In this document: in pieces, positions 33,137-43,140 of the stretch
Layout: every line of letters begins with the position of its first letter
Position numbering within the stretch: the stretch's first letter is position 1
Assembly (NCBI GenBank): GCA_016213785.1
Contig: JACQZQ010000127.1
Location: 1 to 55,062 of the forward strand
Direction: 5' to 3'
DNA from: Acidobacteriota bacterium
GTDB taxonomy: Bacteria; Acidobacteriota; Blastocatellia; Chloracidobacteriales; JADJPF01
DNA length: 55,062 nt
Position numbers and translations under genes: made by a program
Notes under the pieces: generated by a model
What the model saw: the letters and a program-made list of their open reading frames with translations, nothing else
What the model was told of the DNA's origin: nothing
The model's database searches: none

Positions 33137-35362
33137 ATGGCACAAATAAATTTTTTACCTAACTCTATTAATCAGAAATCACCAAATACCAGTCATTTTA
33201 TTATATGGGTAGTTTTATTATTGTTTGTGTTGTTAGTTTTCTTTGCGAAAACTGCTAGTGGAGCAATAATACAACAACAACAATGTCTTACTTGCCCAGA
33301 AAATATTATTGCTACAGTAGATCCCAATATGTGTGGAGCAAATGTTACTTTTCCACCCCCAAATATTAATGGATGCCCCACAAGTGCGACTTTAACTTTT
33401 TCTCACCCTTCAGGAACATTTTTTCCTGTAGGAAAAACAACTGTAACTGTTACAGCATCTTTATCTGGGCAAACAGTTGGGCAATGTAGTTTTACTATTA
33501 CAGTAATTGATAATGAGCCTCCTAAAATTACTTGCCCTACAGATATTATTGTTAATAATTCTCCTGGTCAAGCTAGCGCACTAGTAAATTTTCCTAGTCC
33601 AAGAGCAATGGATAATTGTGGGATAAATAGGGTTGTTTTTGATCCTCCAACGGGGTCATTATTTCCTATTGGGACTACAACAGTTTCATTAACAGCTTTT
33701 GATACATCAGGAAATAGAGCAGCTTGTTTTTTTAGAGTTATAGTCCTTGACCAAGAGCCTCCTAGAATTACCTGTCCAGCTAATTTTACAGTAAGTACTT
33801 CGGCTGGAACTTGTTCTGCTAAAGTAGTTTATCCAGCCATAGAAGCCAGTGATAATTCACAATTTACTAGTGTAACTTATTTACCTCCATCAGGTTCTTT
33901 CTTACCATTAGGTACAACAGTAGTTCAGGTTACTGCAACCGATAGATCTGGAAATACTGCTACTTGTAGTTTTAGTGTTACAGTGGGAAGTGGAGAGCCA
34001 TTAAAAATTAATTGCCCCGCAGATATACTTCTGACAGCTACTAATGGTCAGTGTGGTATGGTGGTTAATTATCCAACCCCAACAGTAAATAATGCTTGTG
34101 AAGGTGTAAATATAACTAGTTTTCCTGCATCAGGAACATTTTTCCCATTAGGCACAACTTTAGTTATAGTCACAGCTACTGACCTAACAGGAGCAAAAGC
34201 AACTTGTACTTTTAATATAAAAGTTAATAGCTCTCAACCACCTCAATTAGCTTGTCCAGAAGATATAAAAGTTAATACTTTTGGAGAAGATTGTGCTATT
34301 AGAGTTGATTACCCTTCTGCAATAGTTACTAATGGTTGTCTTGATACAAAAATTGAGTATTCAATCCCCTCAGGCTCATTATTTGCAGTTGGTAAGACTC
34401 CTGTAACTGTTACAGCAACAGATCTTGCAGGAAATAAAAGTACTTGTGCTTTTATTGTAGAAGTAGTTGGTGTACCTATTTTAAGGTTAAGAGTAGAAAA
34501 TAATAATCTACCACTTATTTTTGGCCCAACCTCTGCTCGTAGTAAACCTAAAAAATTATCACTCTTTAGAATGTTTGAACTAGAAAATATTGGTTGTGGG
34601 CCAGCATCAATGCTTTTTGCTTCAATGTTGCGTCTTGGAGATGATGTCGATAATCAACGAATTGTTAACACAGATGACCGAAATCTTTTTATTATTCAAG
34701 CAGGTAGCCCAGATCGTAGCGGTCAAAGAATAGATATGGGCAGCAATATAGTGTTAGAAGCAAAAGAGAAAAGAACATTTTTTGTTCTATTTCAACCTTT
34801 AATTCCACCTGTTAGCGATAACATAGAAAACTTAAGTGCTAGAGAAGTCTTACCACAAGCACTTATTTCGCGCTTTACTATTACACAAGAAGCAACTCCC
34901 CCTATTGAGATTCCATTAGTTGGAAAAGTCTTAACAGAAGTAAAACTAATTGATCCGCTAGATCCTAGACGTGCTCCTAAAGTTTCGTTTTCTCGTAATG
35001 GGGATATATTTACAGTTGAATTTTCTGTTTATGACTCAAACCTAGATGTTAATCGAGCAACTTTCCAATTTTTCAATAGTAACGGTCAAGCTATTGATCA
35101 AGCCATTACGGTTAACCTAACACAAGCTTTGCAAGAAAGCCGTCTTTTACGAGGTCAAAGCTTTACTGTAGAACAACAATTTACTGGAGCTAGTGACCAT
35201 CTAGAATATAACAAGGTACAAGTTACGGTTTTTGATAGTAGCACTAGCGCTACAGCACAATCTAATGGTTTGACCAATATAACTTTAGCTAACCCATTAG
35301 TTAACTCTAGTGAAAATAAAATTGTTTTGCCAGTAATTAATCTTGTAATACCTAATTATTAA
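33137..35362 (+). CDS. HYR-repeat surface protein with N-terminal membrane anchor
   Basis: The 741-residue protein has a hydrophobic N-terminal segment at about 20-40, acting as a signal or anchor, then five HYR (hyalin-type Ig-fold) repeats at about 48-450. Each repeat has the pattern CP..I.....G.C...V.YP......C.....PPSG..FP.GTT.V.VTA.D..GN...C.F...V. The C-terminal 290 residues contain an Ig-like segment and a further beta domain but no recognised anchor. HYR repeats are adhesive modules in secreted bacterial proteins. It appears co-transcribed with the FecR-like gene behind it, and the sigma-54-type promoter suggests expression with the T6SS. Confidence 0.82.
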   Translation: MAQINFLPNSINQKSPNTSHFIIWVVLLLFVLLVFFAKTASGAIIQQQQCLTCPENIIATVDPNMCGANVTFPPPNINGCPTSATLTFSHPSGTFFPVGKTTVTVTASLSGQTVGQCSFTITVIDNEPPKITCPTDIIVNNSPGQASALVNFPSPRAMDNCGINRVVFDPPTGSLFPIGTTTVSLTAFDTSGNRAACFFRVIVLDQEPPRITCPANFTVSTSAGTCSAKVVYPAIEASDNSQFTSVTYLPPSGSFLPLGTTVVQVTATDRSGNTATCSFSVTVGSGEPLKINCPADILLTATNGQCGMVVNYPTPTVNNACEGVNITSFPASGTFFPLGTTLVIVTATDLTGAKATCTFNIKVNSSQPPQLACPEDIKVNTFGEDCAIRVDYPSAIVTNGCLDTKIEYSIPSGSLFAVGKTPVTVTATDLAGNKSTCAFIVEVVGVPILRLRVENNNLPLIFGPTSARSKPKKLSLFRMFELENIGCGPASMLFASMLRLGDDVDNQRIVNTDDRNLFIIQAGSPDRSGQRIDMGSNIVLEAKEKRTFFVLFQPLIPPVSDNIENLSAREVLPQALISRFTITQEATPPIEIPLVGKVLTEVKLIDPLDPRRAPKVSFSRNGDIFTVEFSVYDSNLDVNRATFQFFNSNGQAIDQAITVNLTQALQESRLLRGQSFTVEQQFTGASDHLEYNKVQVTVFDSSTSATAQSNGLTNITLANPLVNSSENKIVLPVINLVIPNY

Positions 35363-35406
35363 TGTGGTAGTAAGCTAATTAGCTTAACTAATGGAAAGGA
35401 GTTAAT

Positions 35407-36387
35407 ATGATAAAAAATAAACTGACTCTAATGGTTTTGTTTTTAATTATTGCATTGTTAGTAGCCATCATTCCAACTCCTATTTATGCCAAAGATAAAG
35501 AGATAAATAAATATTTGCCAAATCGCTTTCAAACAAGTTATATGCTAAGAAATATAGGTACTATAGAAGCTTTTGGTAAAATATCTGTCAATGGGCAAGT
35601 AGCTAATCAAAAGAGTACTTTTAATTCTGGTGATTATCTACAAACAGGAAATTATGCTACTGCAACGCTTTCTATTGATAGCTCAGGCAAAGTCATATTA
35701 GGTCAAAACACTTCTGTTTATTTTGCTGTTAGTAAAATACTAGAAAATAATGGAACAGAAAAACCAATACTAATTGCTACTTTAGTTAAAGGTTCATTAA
35801 ATGTAAGACTCAATAATCAATCACAAGCTTATGTAGAATCTGGAGGTTTGATTTTCACTGCTGAGGCTGGAACTAGTTTTCGTGCTTCTAACTATAATGG
35901 TCAATTAGAAGTGTTAGGAGATGTGAATTTTCAAAACAATCGACAGTATATTGTTAGACCTGTTGAAGTAGGAGCAACATTAAGTGTAAAAGCCCGTAGT
36001 ACACGTCAAATTCAAATTCAAGTTACAGATGAAAATGATCGTCCTGTACCTGATGTACCTATTATTTTTACTTTAGGTAGTCAGCTAGGAAAATTTGGTT
36101 CTACTAATGCTACTACTACAAATAGCCAAGGTATAGCGTCTATTAACTTTACAGCAGGTAATTCACCTGGCACTACATCCATCACAGCTACAGTAAAGGA
36201 TACAAACTACTCTTGGACTGGAGAAATATCTGTTTTTAAGGCTGGCTTTTGGTCAACACGTAATAAAGTTTTAGTTACAACAGCAGCAATAGCAGCAGGT
36301 ACTCTTACAGGTGTTGTAGTTAGTCAATCTGGTAATAATAGAAAGGCTAGTGTTGTGGCACAAACGCCTATTATTACACCTAAGTAG
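35407..36387 (+). CDS. secreted FecR-domain and Big_1 (invasin-like) protein
   Basis: The 326-residue protein has a signal peptide (LTLMVLFLIIALLVAIIPTPIYA) and a FecR-type domain at about 48-185 (GDYLQTGNYATATLSIDSSGKVILGQNT, LVKGSLNVRL, FTAEAGTSFRA). A Big_1 Ig-like domain follows at about 195-275 (QVTDENDRPVPDVPIIFTL, TTNSQGIASINFTAGN). A second hydrophobic segment near 293-310 could be a C-terminal membrane helix. This FecR domain lacks the helical anti-sigma part, so it is probably structural rather than regulatory. It follows the HYR gene after 44 bases with a good AAAGGAG site. Confidence 0.78.
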   Translation: MIKNKLTLMVLFLIIALLVAIIPTPIYAKDKEINKYLPNRFQTSYMLRNIGTIEAFGKISVNGQVANQKSTFNSGDYLQTGNYATATLSIDSSGKVILGQNTSVYFAVSKILENNGTEKPILIATLVKGSLNVRLNNQSQAYVESGGLIFTAEAGTSFRASNYNGQLEVLGDVNFQNNRQYIVRPVEVGATLSVKARSTRQIQIQVTDENDRPVPDVPIIFTLGSQLGKFGSTNATTTNSQGIASINFTAGNSPGTTSITATVKDTNYSWTGEISVFKAGFWSTRNKVLVTTAAIAAGTLTGVVVSQSGNNRKASVVAQTPIITPK

Positions 36388-36391
36388 TAAT

Positions 36392-36430
36392 AAAAACAGT
36401 GGCAATTTTATATAAGTTGTCACTGTTTTT
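36392..36430 (+). terminator. rho-independent terminator after the HYR-FecR operon
   Basis: AAAAACAGTGGCAA (36392-36405) pairs with TTGTCACTGTTTTT (36417-36430) over 14 bp including one G-U pair, and a T-rich run is present. The stem directly follows the FecR gene stop and separates it from the caspase gene. Confidence 0.85.
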
Positions 36431-36453
36431 ATTTTATAAAAAGGCAAAAGATT

Positions 36454-38841
36454 ATGCTAAAACTTCATAAAATTTATCTATTTGTTTTCTTTACCCTCTT
36501 TTTCATATTAATAGGTTTTACCAGTGTAACACCTACAATCTTCACTAACCAAGAAAAACGACCAAGAGCAATTAATGTTAAAGTTGGGACAACAAGTGCT
36601 GAAGTAAAAGCGGGTAAAGAAGTAAATTTGTGGGCAATAATAATTGGTATCTCAAGTTATAAAAATGGTGATAAAGATCTTGATGGCTACCAAATTTCTA
36701 ATCTAAAAAATGCCGCAGATGATGCTCAAGCTATTTATGATTTTTTACGTAGCGATGAGGGAGGAAACTTTCGTGATATAAACGAAGGTGGAAAGATGAT
36801 TTTACTTAAGGATGAGCAAGGAACTAAGGCTAATGTAGAAAAGGCTTTAAGCATTCTTAAAGATACTAAGGCAGATGATTATTTTGTTGTTTATATTGCT
36901 GTTCATGGAGCTTTAATTCCTCAACAAATTGATAAGCGTACAATAGATGTACCTTATTTTGTTCTCTATGATACAGATTTGAGAGATATGCCAAATACAG
37001 GGTTAAAGATGGAAGATTTCCGTAATATAGTTAGCAAAGTGTCGGCTCGCAAAGGGTTAGTACTCTCTGACACTTGTCATAGTGCTGGAGTTCAAATGGC
37101 TGGCCGTGATCCTTCTTCTAGTTCGCTAAGAGCTAATGTACGTTATTTAGAAGAAATGCAACGTATTAGCAGCGGTATAGGTTTTATTTCTGCCTCAGAT
37201 CAGTTAGAACAATCTTATGAGTTAGATGAACTTAATCATGGTGCATTTACTTATAGTTTTTTAGAAGCACTTCGCGGTAATGCAGATGAAGACCAAAATG
37301 GAGTAGTGACTTTTAATGAGTTAGTAAAATATTTACGCGAAGAAGTACCACGCTTAACAGATCAAAAACAACATCCTCACTATAATACAACTTCAATAGA
37401 AGCCAATTACTTACCTCTTTCAGTAGTTAACTATGCTGATACTAACTCAATTACTAATAGTGATTATGGAACTTTGGTTATTCGTACACCTGATATAGAT
37501 GGGGTTGAAGTCACAGTAGATGGTGTAGCGATAGGCAAGATTTCAAGCAATGGAGAAAAGACTGTAAAAGTACAAACCGGAGAACGTTTTATTACTTTCT
37601 CTAAAAATGAGTTAAAACAAAAAATATCAGAAACTGTTCTAGCTGGTCATTCAAAACTTATTGAAGTAAACCTTTCATTTTCTCAAAGTGATGAAGAAGC
37701 AATTATACAACCTACAAGCAGACAGCTAAATGTTTATTTACAAGAAGATAAAGAGCCTAGTAAAGAAGCTAAAGAGCTTTTCTTAAAAGGCGTTGAAGCA
37801 TTTAACCGACAAAAATTTGATGAAGCATTAAAATTACTTAATCAAGCAATCAAGAGTAATAATGGTGTTTATGTTGATGCCCTAGTTTATCGTGGGCGTA
37901 TAGAACAATCTCTTAAACGCTATGAAGCTGCTGTAAGTAGCTTTGCTAGCGCCTTATCCATAAGACCTTCAGATTTTGAAACTGGTGTGCTTTTGGCTGA
38001 AGCAAAATTTAATGCTAGCTATAATGTTAATGAAATTATAACTGAGCTTCAAAAAATAATTAAAAACCATCCTAACTTTGATTATGCACGAGTTGTTTTA
38101 GGTGACATACTCTTGTGGCGACGAGATATGACTGGAGCAGAACGCCAACTGCGTCGTGCTATTTTAATAAACCCTCTTTCACCACCCGCTCATCTTATCT
38201 TAGCAGACGTGTTAACTTATCAAAACAGCGTCTTAAAACAAAAAGAAGCTATAAAAGAGGCAGAAATAGCATTAAGTCTGTTTGAAGAAGTTTCAAAAAA
38301 ACAAGTTTCTGCCCTAAGAGGGATAAAAAAACTTTCTATCTCTCATATAATTTTTGGTGGAGGTCGCTACATTAATCAATCAGTAATAGCAGAAGCCCAT
38401 CATATTTTAGCTAAAACAATAAACCGCTTTGTAGAAAGAGATGAAGCTATAACTAATCAAATAGAACTCTTAACGCGTGCCCGTAATCATATTGAACAGG
38501 CAATGAAATATGCTCAAGCAACTAATGATAAGCACCGCTTAGTTTTATTATATGACCTTAGCGCACAAAATCACTTGCTTAAAGGTGATCCAACAAGTGC
38601 TATTAGTGATGCAGAACAAGCACTTAAACTTAGTGAGAGTGTAGTAGATCTTAAAGATTTCCCAGATGCGCACTATACACTCTATTCAGCTTATAATAGC
38701 AAGCAAAAATTTAAAAAAGCAGCCGAACATTTAGAAAAGTTTATTCAAAATTATGGTAATCAGTTGAGCCACCAAGAACGTAGTAACCTTGAAGCAGAAT
38801 TAAATAAATTAAAACGCGCAGCAGCAGCAAATAGACAATAG
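36454..38841 (+). CDS. caspase-like protease (peptidase C14) with PEGA and TPR domains
   Basis: The 795-residue protein has a hydrophobic N-terminal segment, then a caspase-fold domain at about 58-330 (LWAIIIGISSYKNG, NAADDAQAIYDFL, VVYIAVHGA, GLVLSDTCHSAG). The catalytic pair is His near 151 in AVHGA and Cys near 207 in DTCHSAG. A PEGA domain lies at about 345-410, and TPR repeats run from about 435 to the end. The catalytic dyad is intact. Exported caspase-PEGA-TPR proteins are widespread in bacteria with complex envelopes. Together with the trypsin-like and FGE-fold genes upstream it recalls published multi-domain conflict or signalling modules. The substrate is unknown. Confidence 0.83.
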   Translation: MLKLHKIYLFVFFTLFFILIGFTSVTPTIFTNQEKRPRAINVKVGTTSAEVKAGKEVNLWAIIIGISSYKNGDKDLDGYQISNLKNAADDAQAIYDFLRSDEGGNFRDINEGGKMILLKDEQGTKANVEKALSILKDTKADDYFVVYIAVHGALIPQQIDKRTIDVPYFVLYDTDLRDMPNTGLKMEDFRNIVSKVSARKGLVLSDTCHSAGVQMAGRDPSSSSLRANVRYLEEMQRISSGIGFISASDQLEQSYELDELNHGAFTYSFLEALRGNADEDQNGVVTFNELVKYLREEVPRLTDQKQHPHYNTTSIEANYLPLSVVNYADTNSITNSDYGTLVIRTPDIDGVEVTVDGVAIGKISSNGEKTVKVQTGERFITFSKNELKQKISETVLAGHSKLIEVNLSFSQSDEEAIIQPTSRQLNVYLQEDKEPSKEAKELFLKGVEAFNRQKFDEALKLLNQAIKSNNGVYVDALVYRGRIEQSLKRYEAAVSSFASALSIRPSDFETGVLLAEAKFNASYNVNEIITELQKIIKNHPNFDYARVVLGDILLWRRDMTGAERQLRRAILINPLSPPAHLILADVLTYQNSVLKQKEAIKEAEIALSLFEEVSKKQVSALRGIKKLSISHIIFGGGRYINQSVIAEAHHILAKTINRFVERDEAITNQIELLTRARNHIEQAMKYAQATNDKHRLVLLYDLSAQNHLLKGDPTSAISDAEQALKLSESVVDLKDFPDAHYTLYSAYNSKQKFKKAAEHLEKFIQNYGNQLSHQERSNLEAELNKLKRAAAANRQ

Positions 38842-38895
38842 ATTTTGTCTATTCTGGCAAATATCCTAACGTGCTATTCTATAAGGCTAGCCTAT

Positions 38896-38925
38896 TACTA
38901 ATCTACTATTAGTATATTTTATTTT
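38896..38925 (+). terminator. weak AT-rich terminator after the caspase gene
   Basis: TACTAAT (38896-38902) and ATTAGTA (38908-38914) form a seven-pair stem with a five-base loop, followed by a T-rich stretch. The stem is A/T-rich and so only moderately stable. Confidence 0.45.
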
Positions 38926-39061
38926 GATTTTCTACAATTTTTATAAACTGTGTATACAATTGGCTACAAACATGTAGATTTTTAACAATTCTTCCTTTAT
39001 CTTTCCTATATTGGTTGTCTATTAGTGATTTTATTTACTTTTTCAATTCTAGACTTGGATT

Positions 39062-42000
39062 ATGTATAAAACCTTTATTTGGTTACTATCAACATTGTTA
39101 ATAGTTATCGTTATTGCTATCCCTACTTTTGCTAGTAATTTTCTTAACCACCAAGAACCCTATATTTATCAAAATTGGTTAACTCAGGATGGTTTGCCAC
39201 AAAATCTTGTCAAAGATATTTTACAAACAAAAGATGGCTATTTATGGATTGCATCTACTAGCGGAATAACTCGTTTTGATGGAATTAGGTTTACAAACTT
39301 TAATACTTACAACACTGTTGACTTAGCAAGTAATCGAATAACTTCTCTTTGTGAAGATAATAAAGGCAGACTTTGGTTAAGTACTGAAGATAAAGGAGTT
39401 TATAAATATGAAAAAGGGAAATTTACTAATTATAATGCTAGCAATGGTTTATTAAAAAACCATGTTATGAATTTATTAACTACTCCTGAAGGTAGTCTTT
39501 TAGCAATAACAGAAGCTGGTATATTTCAGTATCAAAATGATCAATTTGTTATATATAAAAATACAAATATATTTTCTCTAGTTCGCGATCTTGCCTTTCA
39601 CCCACAAAGAAAAGAAACTTGGATTACTGCTTTTGATAAAATAATTTGTCTTAATGACCAAAATGACCAAAAAGCTACTTTTTATAAAGTAGCAGAAGAG
39701 CTTGCAAATAACAAAATTAGGAAAATATGTATAACTCGTGATGGGAATATATTAGTAGGAACAGCTTTAGGACTAGCTTATTTTAAGGAAAAAGAGTTTA
39801 TTCTCTACAAAGACGAAAATGCTCCAAATACAGAAGTACGGGCTATTTTTGAAGATAAAAAAGGAACTATTTGGGTAGCAACAGATAAAATTCATCAATT
39901 TAAGGATGGGATTTGGAAAATTTTAAATTACTTTCCTGAAGGAAAATTTGAGTCAATAACTCAAGATAAGGAAGAAAATATTTGGATCGGTAGTTTGGTT
40001 AACGGACTTTATAAACTTAAGGAAAAAAATATTCAGGTTTTTGGACAAGAAGAAGGAATTTTACCTGACTCAACAAACGCAGTAACAGAAGACAAATTTG
40101 GAAATATTTGGGTATCGGCGGGTTGTACAGGATTAGTTAAAATTACAAACAACCAAGTGAAAGTTTATAAAAAAGCAGAAGATCTTCCTGATATGTGTGT
40201 TTGGGGCATTTCTTCGGATAATGATGGCAAGGTATGGTTTGGTAGCTGGTCGCAAGGGTTAGTTTATCTTAAAGAAGATAAAGCTACTTTACTTAAGACA
40301 GAACAAACAATAAATAAGGCTATTTTATCTTTTTATAAAAGTAAAAATGGTCTTACTTGGTGTGGCACATCAAAAGGATTATGCCAGATAAAAAACGATG
40401 AACTAACGCTTATTTATACTAAAGCAGATGGCCTAGTCGGTGATGATGTAAGATTTATCACAGAAGACCAAGAAAATAATCTGTGGATTGGAACTACACA
40501 AGGGCTAAGTTATTTAAGACTAAAAGAAGGTACATTCGTTAATTACACAAAGAAAAATGGTTTACCTGAAAACTTTGTTAGAGCAATTTATCCAGATAAT
40601 GATGGAACTATTTGGATTGCAACTTATGGGGGGGGACTATGCCGTCTTAAAAATAACAAATTTACTTACTTTACAGAAAAAGATGGACTTCCTAATAATT
40701 TTCTTTCCTCAATTCTTCTTGATAAAAGACAAAATTTTTGGGTTAGCAGTAACAATGGAATTTTTAAGATTAAGAAAAAAGACTTGGATGATTTTGCAGA
40801 AAACCAAGTTACTCATATCTATTCTGTTTTGTATAGCTTAAAAGATGGCTTAGAAAACAATGAATGTAATGGAGGTACACAATCAGCAGGATGGATAACT
40901 AAAGATAATAAAATATGGTTTCCAACAATTAAAGGAGTTGTAAAAATTGATGCTGAAAAGATCAACTTACTTCCTCCACCTATATTAATAGAACGGCTAT
41001 TAGCAAATAAAAAAGAACTTACTTTATCAGACCAAAATATAATTCCCCCAGATAACACAGATTTAGAGATTTCATATACTGCTTTAAGTTTTGTTAGTCC
41101 AGAAAAAGTGCTTTTTAAGTACAAATTAGAGGGTTATGACAAAAACTGGGTTGAAGTTGGCTCTAGACGTAGCGCCTATTATACAAATCTTAGCCCAGGT
41201 TCTTATTCTTTTAAGGTTATAGCTTGTAATAATGATGGAATTTGGAATGAAGTTGGTACTACATTAACTTTTTATATTCAGCCTAAGTTTTATCAAACAA
41301 TCCCCTTTTACTTTTTTTGTATTGTTTTTCTTGGACTTGTTAGTGTTGCTTTTTATAAAGGACGCATTAACCATTTAGTTTATCAAACTAAAAAATTAGA
41401 AATTGCTGTGTCTGAAAGAACATTAGAAATTAATAAACATAAAAATAGCTTGCTTCTACTCAATCAAAATTTAGAAAAAGTTAATGAAAATCTTCTCTCT
41501 GTTCTTAATAAATTAAGCGTAGGTGTTTTAGTTATTAATGAAAATAACTTTATAGATTTTGTTAATAAGACGGCTGAACAAACTTTTAACTTTGAGCAAG
41601 AATCTGTTTTAAATAAACATTATTTAGAAATGCTACCATTAAATGAGTCTGACAAACTTAGGCTCTGTCACCTAATTCAAACAAGCCCAGAAAACAAAGA
41701 AAAAATTGCTATAAAGCTAAACATAAGTAAAACAAGAGAATGTTGGGCAGAAGTAGAAGTTCAAAAAGATCCTAGTAATAAAAATAGAAGATTAATTTTC
41801 TTTTATGATGTTTCAGAAATATATGATTTACGCTCATTAATAAAAGGACAAAACCTATTTCAAGGAATTGTTGGAGAGAGCACAATCATACGTCTTGTCT
41901 ACAAACAAATTCAAGATGTTGCTAGAGTAGATAACACTGTTTTAATTTTAGGTGAAACAGGAACGGGTAAAGAATTAGTAGCTAGAGCAATACATAATCT

Positions 42001-42805
42001 TAGCGACCGAAGTAAAAAACCATTTATTGCCGTTAATACTGCTGGGTTAACAGAATCTATGTTGACTAGTCAGCTTTTTGGACATAAAAAAGGTTCTTTT
42101 ACTGGTGCTGTAGGCGATCAGCTTGGATTTTTTGAAGCAGCAGAAGGAGGAACCTTATTTCTTGATGAAATAGGAGATATTCCTTTATCTATACAAGCAA
42201 CATTACTAAGGGTATTACAAGAAAAAGAAATTACTAGATTAGGAGAAACAAAACCACGAAAAATAGATGTAAGAATAATTACTGCTACACATAGAGACTT
42301 ACATAAGGCTGTAGAAGCAAATACATTTCGTCAAGATCTTTTTTATCGTATAAGTGTTACAAATATTCATCTTCCTGCACTTCGCCAAAGACGAGAAGAT
42401 ATCCCTTTACTAGTAGCTTATTTCTTGGAAAAAAGCTCATCAGCAACCAAGAAAATTGTTAAAGAAATTAGTGCTGATACAATGAAATTACTTATGGAAT
42501 ATCATTGGCCGGGCAATGTTCGTGAACTAAAAAATGCAATAGATTTTGCTGTTATACATTGTGCAAATCAAATTATACAAATTAATGACCTACCAACTTT
42601 AGTAACTAAATCCGATATCTTACCAGCAACCAACATTATTTCTAATATTCAAAAAAGCAAAGAAAAGACTAATTTACTAGAAAGAAAACGTATTTTAGAT
42701 GCATTAGACCAAGCTAATGGTAATCGTGCTGCGGCTGCAAGAATTTTAGGCATAGCACGAAGCACTTTATATCGTCACTTAAAAGAATTTGGCTTAGATG
42801 AATAG
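39062..42805 (+). CDS. single-chain membrane receptor and sigma-54 transcription activator
   Basis: The 1247-residue protein joins an extracytoplasmic sensor to a sigma-54 activator. In order: a signal or first membrane segment, two-component-regulator propeller repeats at about 35-640 (QDGLPQN, DGYLWIAS, NGLYKL-type units) and a Y_Y_Y domain at about 665-740. A membrane helix at about 746-768, a coiled coil and a PAS domain at about 810-920 follow. The AAA+ domain has Walker A GETGTGKE near 962, GSFTGA near 1010 and LFLDEIGDIP. A Fis-type HTH ends the chain (GNRAAAARILGIARSTLYRHL). The sigma-54 contact loop reads GSFTGA rather than GAFTGA. Such a membrane-bound activator has no separate kinase or receiver. 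It is the likely regulator of the sigma-54-type promoters around it. Confidence 0.88.
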   Translation: MYKTFIWLLSTLLIVIVIAIPTFASNFLNHQEPYIYQNWLTQDGLPQNLVKDILQTKDGYLWIASTSGITRFDGIRFTNFNTYNTVDLASNRITSLCEDNKGRLWLSTEDKGVYKYEKGKFTNYNASNGLLKNHVMNLLTTPEGSLLAITEAGIFQYQNDQFVIYKNTNIFSLVRDLAFHPQRKETWITAFDKIICLNDQNDQKATFYKVAEELANNKIRKICITRDGNILVGTALGLAYFKEKEFILYKDENAPNTEVRAIFEDKKGTIWVATDKIHQFKDGIWKILNYFPEGKFESITQDKEENIWIGSLVNGLYKLKEKNIQVFGQEEGILPDSTNAVTEDKFGNIWVSAGCTGLVKITNNQVKVYKKAEDLPDMCVWGISSDNDGKVWFGSWSQGLVYLKEDKATLLKTEQTINKAILSFYKSKNGLTWCGTSKGLCQIKNDELTLIYTKADGLVGDDVRFITEDQENNLWIGTTQGLSYLRLKEGTFVNYTKKNGLPENFVRAIYPDNDGTIWIATYGGGLCRLKNNKFTYFTEKDGLPNNFLSSILLDKRQNFWVSSNNGIFKIKKKDLDDFAENQVTHIYSVLYSLKDGLENNECNGGTQSAGWITKDNKIWFPTIKGVVKIDAEKINLLPPPILIERLLANKKELTLSDQNIIPPDNTDLEISYTALSFVSPEKVLFKYKLEGYDKNWVEVGSRRSAYYTNLSPGSYSFKVIACNNDGIWNEVGTTLTFYIQPKFYQTIPFYFFCIVFLGLVSVAFYKGRINHLVYQTKKLEIAVSERTLEINKHKNSLLLLNQNLEKVNENLLSVLNKLSVGVLVINENNFIDFVNKTAEQTFNFEQESVLNKHYLEMLPLNESDKLRLCHLIQTSPENKEKIAIKLNISKTRECWAEVEVQKDPSNKNRRLIFFYDVSEIYDLRSLIKGQNLFQGIVGESTIIRLVYKQIQDVARVDNTVLILGETGTGKELVARAIHNLSDRSKKPFIAVNTAGLTESMLTSQLFGHKKGSFTGAVGDQLGFFEAAEGGTLFLDEIGDIPLSIQATLLRVLQEKEITRLGETKPRKIDVRIITATHRDLHKAVEANTFRQDLFYRISVTNIHLPALRQRREDIPLLVAYFLEKSSSATKKIVKEISADTMKLLMEYHWPGNVRELKNAIDFAVIHCANQIIQINDLPTLVTKSDILPATNIISNIQKSKEKTNLLERKRILDALDQANGNRAAAARILGIARSTLYRHLKEFGLDE

Positions 42806-42998
42806 CTATAGTTTATTTTAACTTAATTGCTCTTGAATTAAACCTTACTACAAAACAAACCTTTTTTACTTAAACAAACCTTTTTACTAGAGGCTTTCTG
42901 CGGTTTTTGTTTAAATCTTGCTAAAACTTTCACCATAAACCATAAAAAACCAAGTGTATTAAAAGTGTCTCATAGGTGCCTTATGCTTGACTTGAGAC
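42806..42998. other. intergenic stretch with a 17-bp direct repeat
   Basis: AAACAAACCTTTTT(T)ACT occurs twice, at 42853-42870 and 42872-42888. An inverted copy of the downstream repeat motif, GTGTCTCATA, lies at 42965-42974. I see no gene here. Confidence 0.5.
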
Positions 42999-43073
42999 AC
43001 TTATGAAACACTTATGAAACACTTATGAAACACTTATGAGACATTTGTGAGACATTTTGTGTTTTATGAGACA
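42999..43073. repeat. 11-bp direct-repeat array upstream of a sigma-54-type promoter
   Basis: ACTTATGAAAC is repeated three times without gaps (42999-43031). Two variant units, ACTTATGAGAC (43032-43042) and ATTTGTGAGAC (43043-43053), follow, and a further TTATGAGAC lies near 43064. The period of 11 bases places the units on one face of the helix. There are no spacers, so it is not a CRISPR array. The position, about 70-140 bases upstream of the sigma-54-like site at 43141, suggests activator binding sites. Confidence 0.65.
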
Positions 43074-43140
43074 GGTGTGTCAAGAAAGCTCAAAATTATA
43101 ACTACTACATATAAAAGAATTTAACCTTTATTTATTTTTT

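Noticed and set aside
35407-36387. FecR-type anti-sigma regulator
   Set aside because: It has a signal peptide and a Big_1 domain but no cytoplasmic anti-sigma helix region, and no ECF sigma gene lies nearby.
42999-43073. Tandem repeats considered as a CRISPR array
   Set aside because: Units are 11 bases with no spacers, and no cas genes are present. Regulatory repeats fit better.
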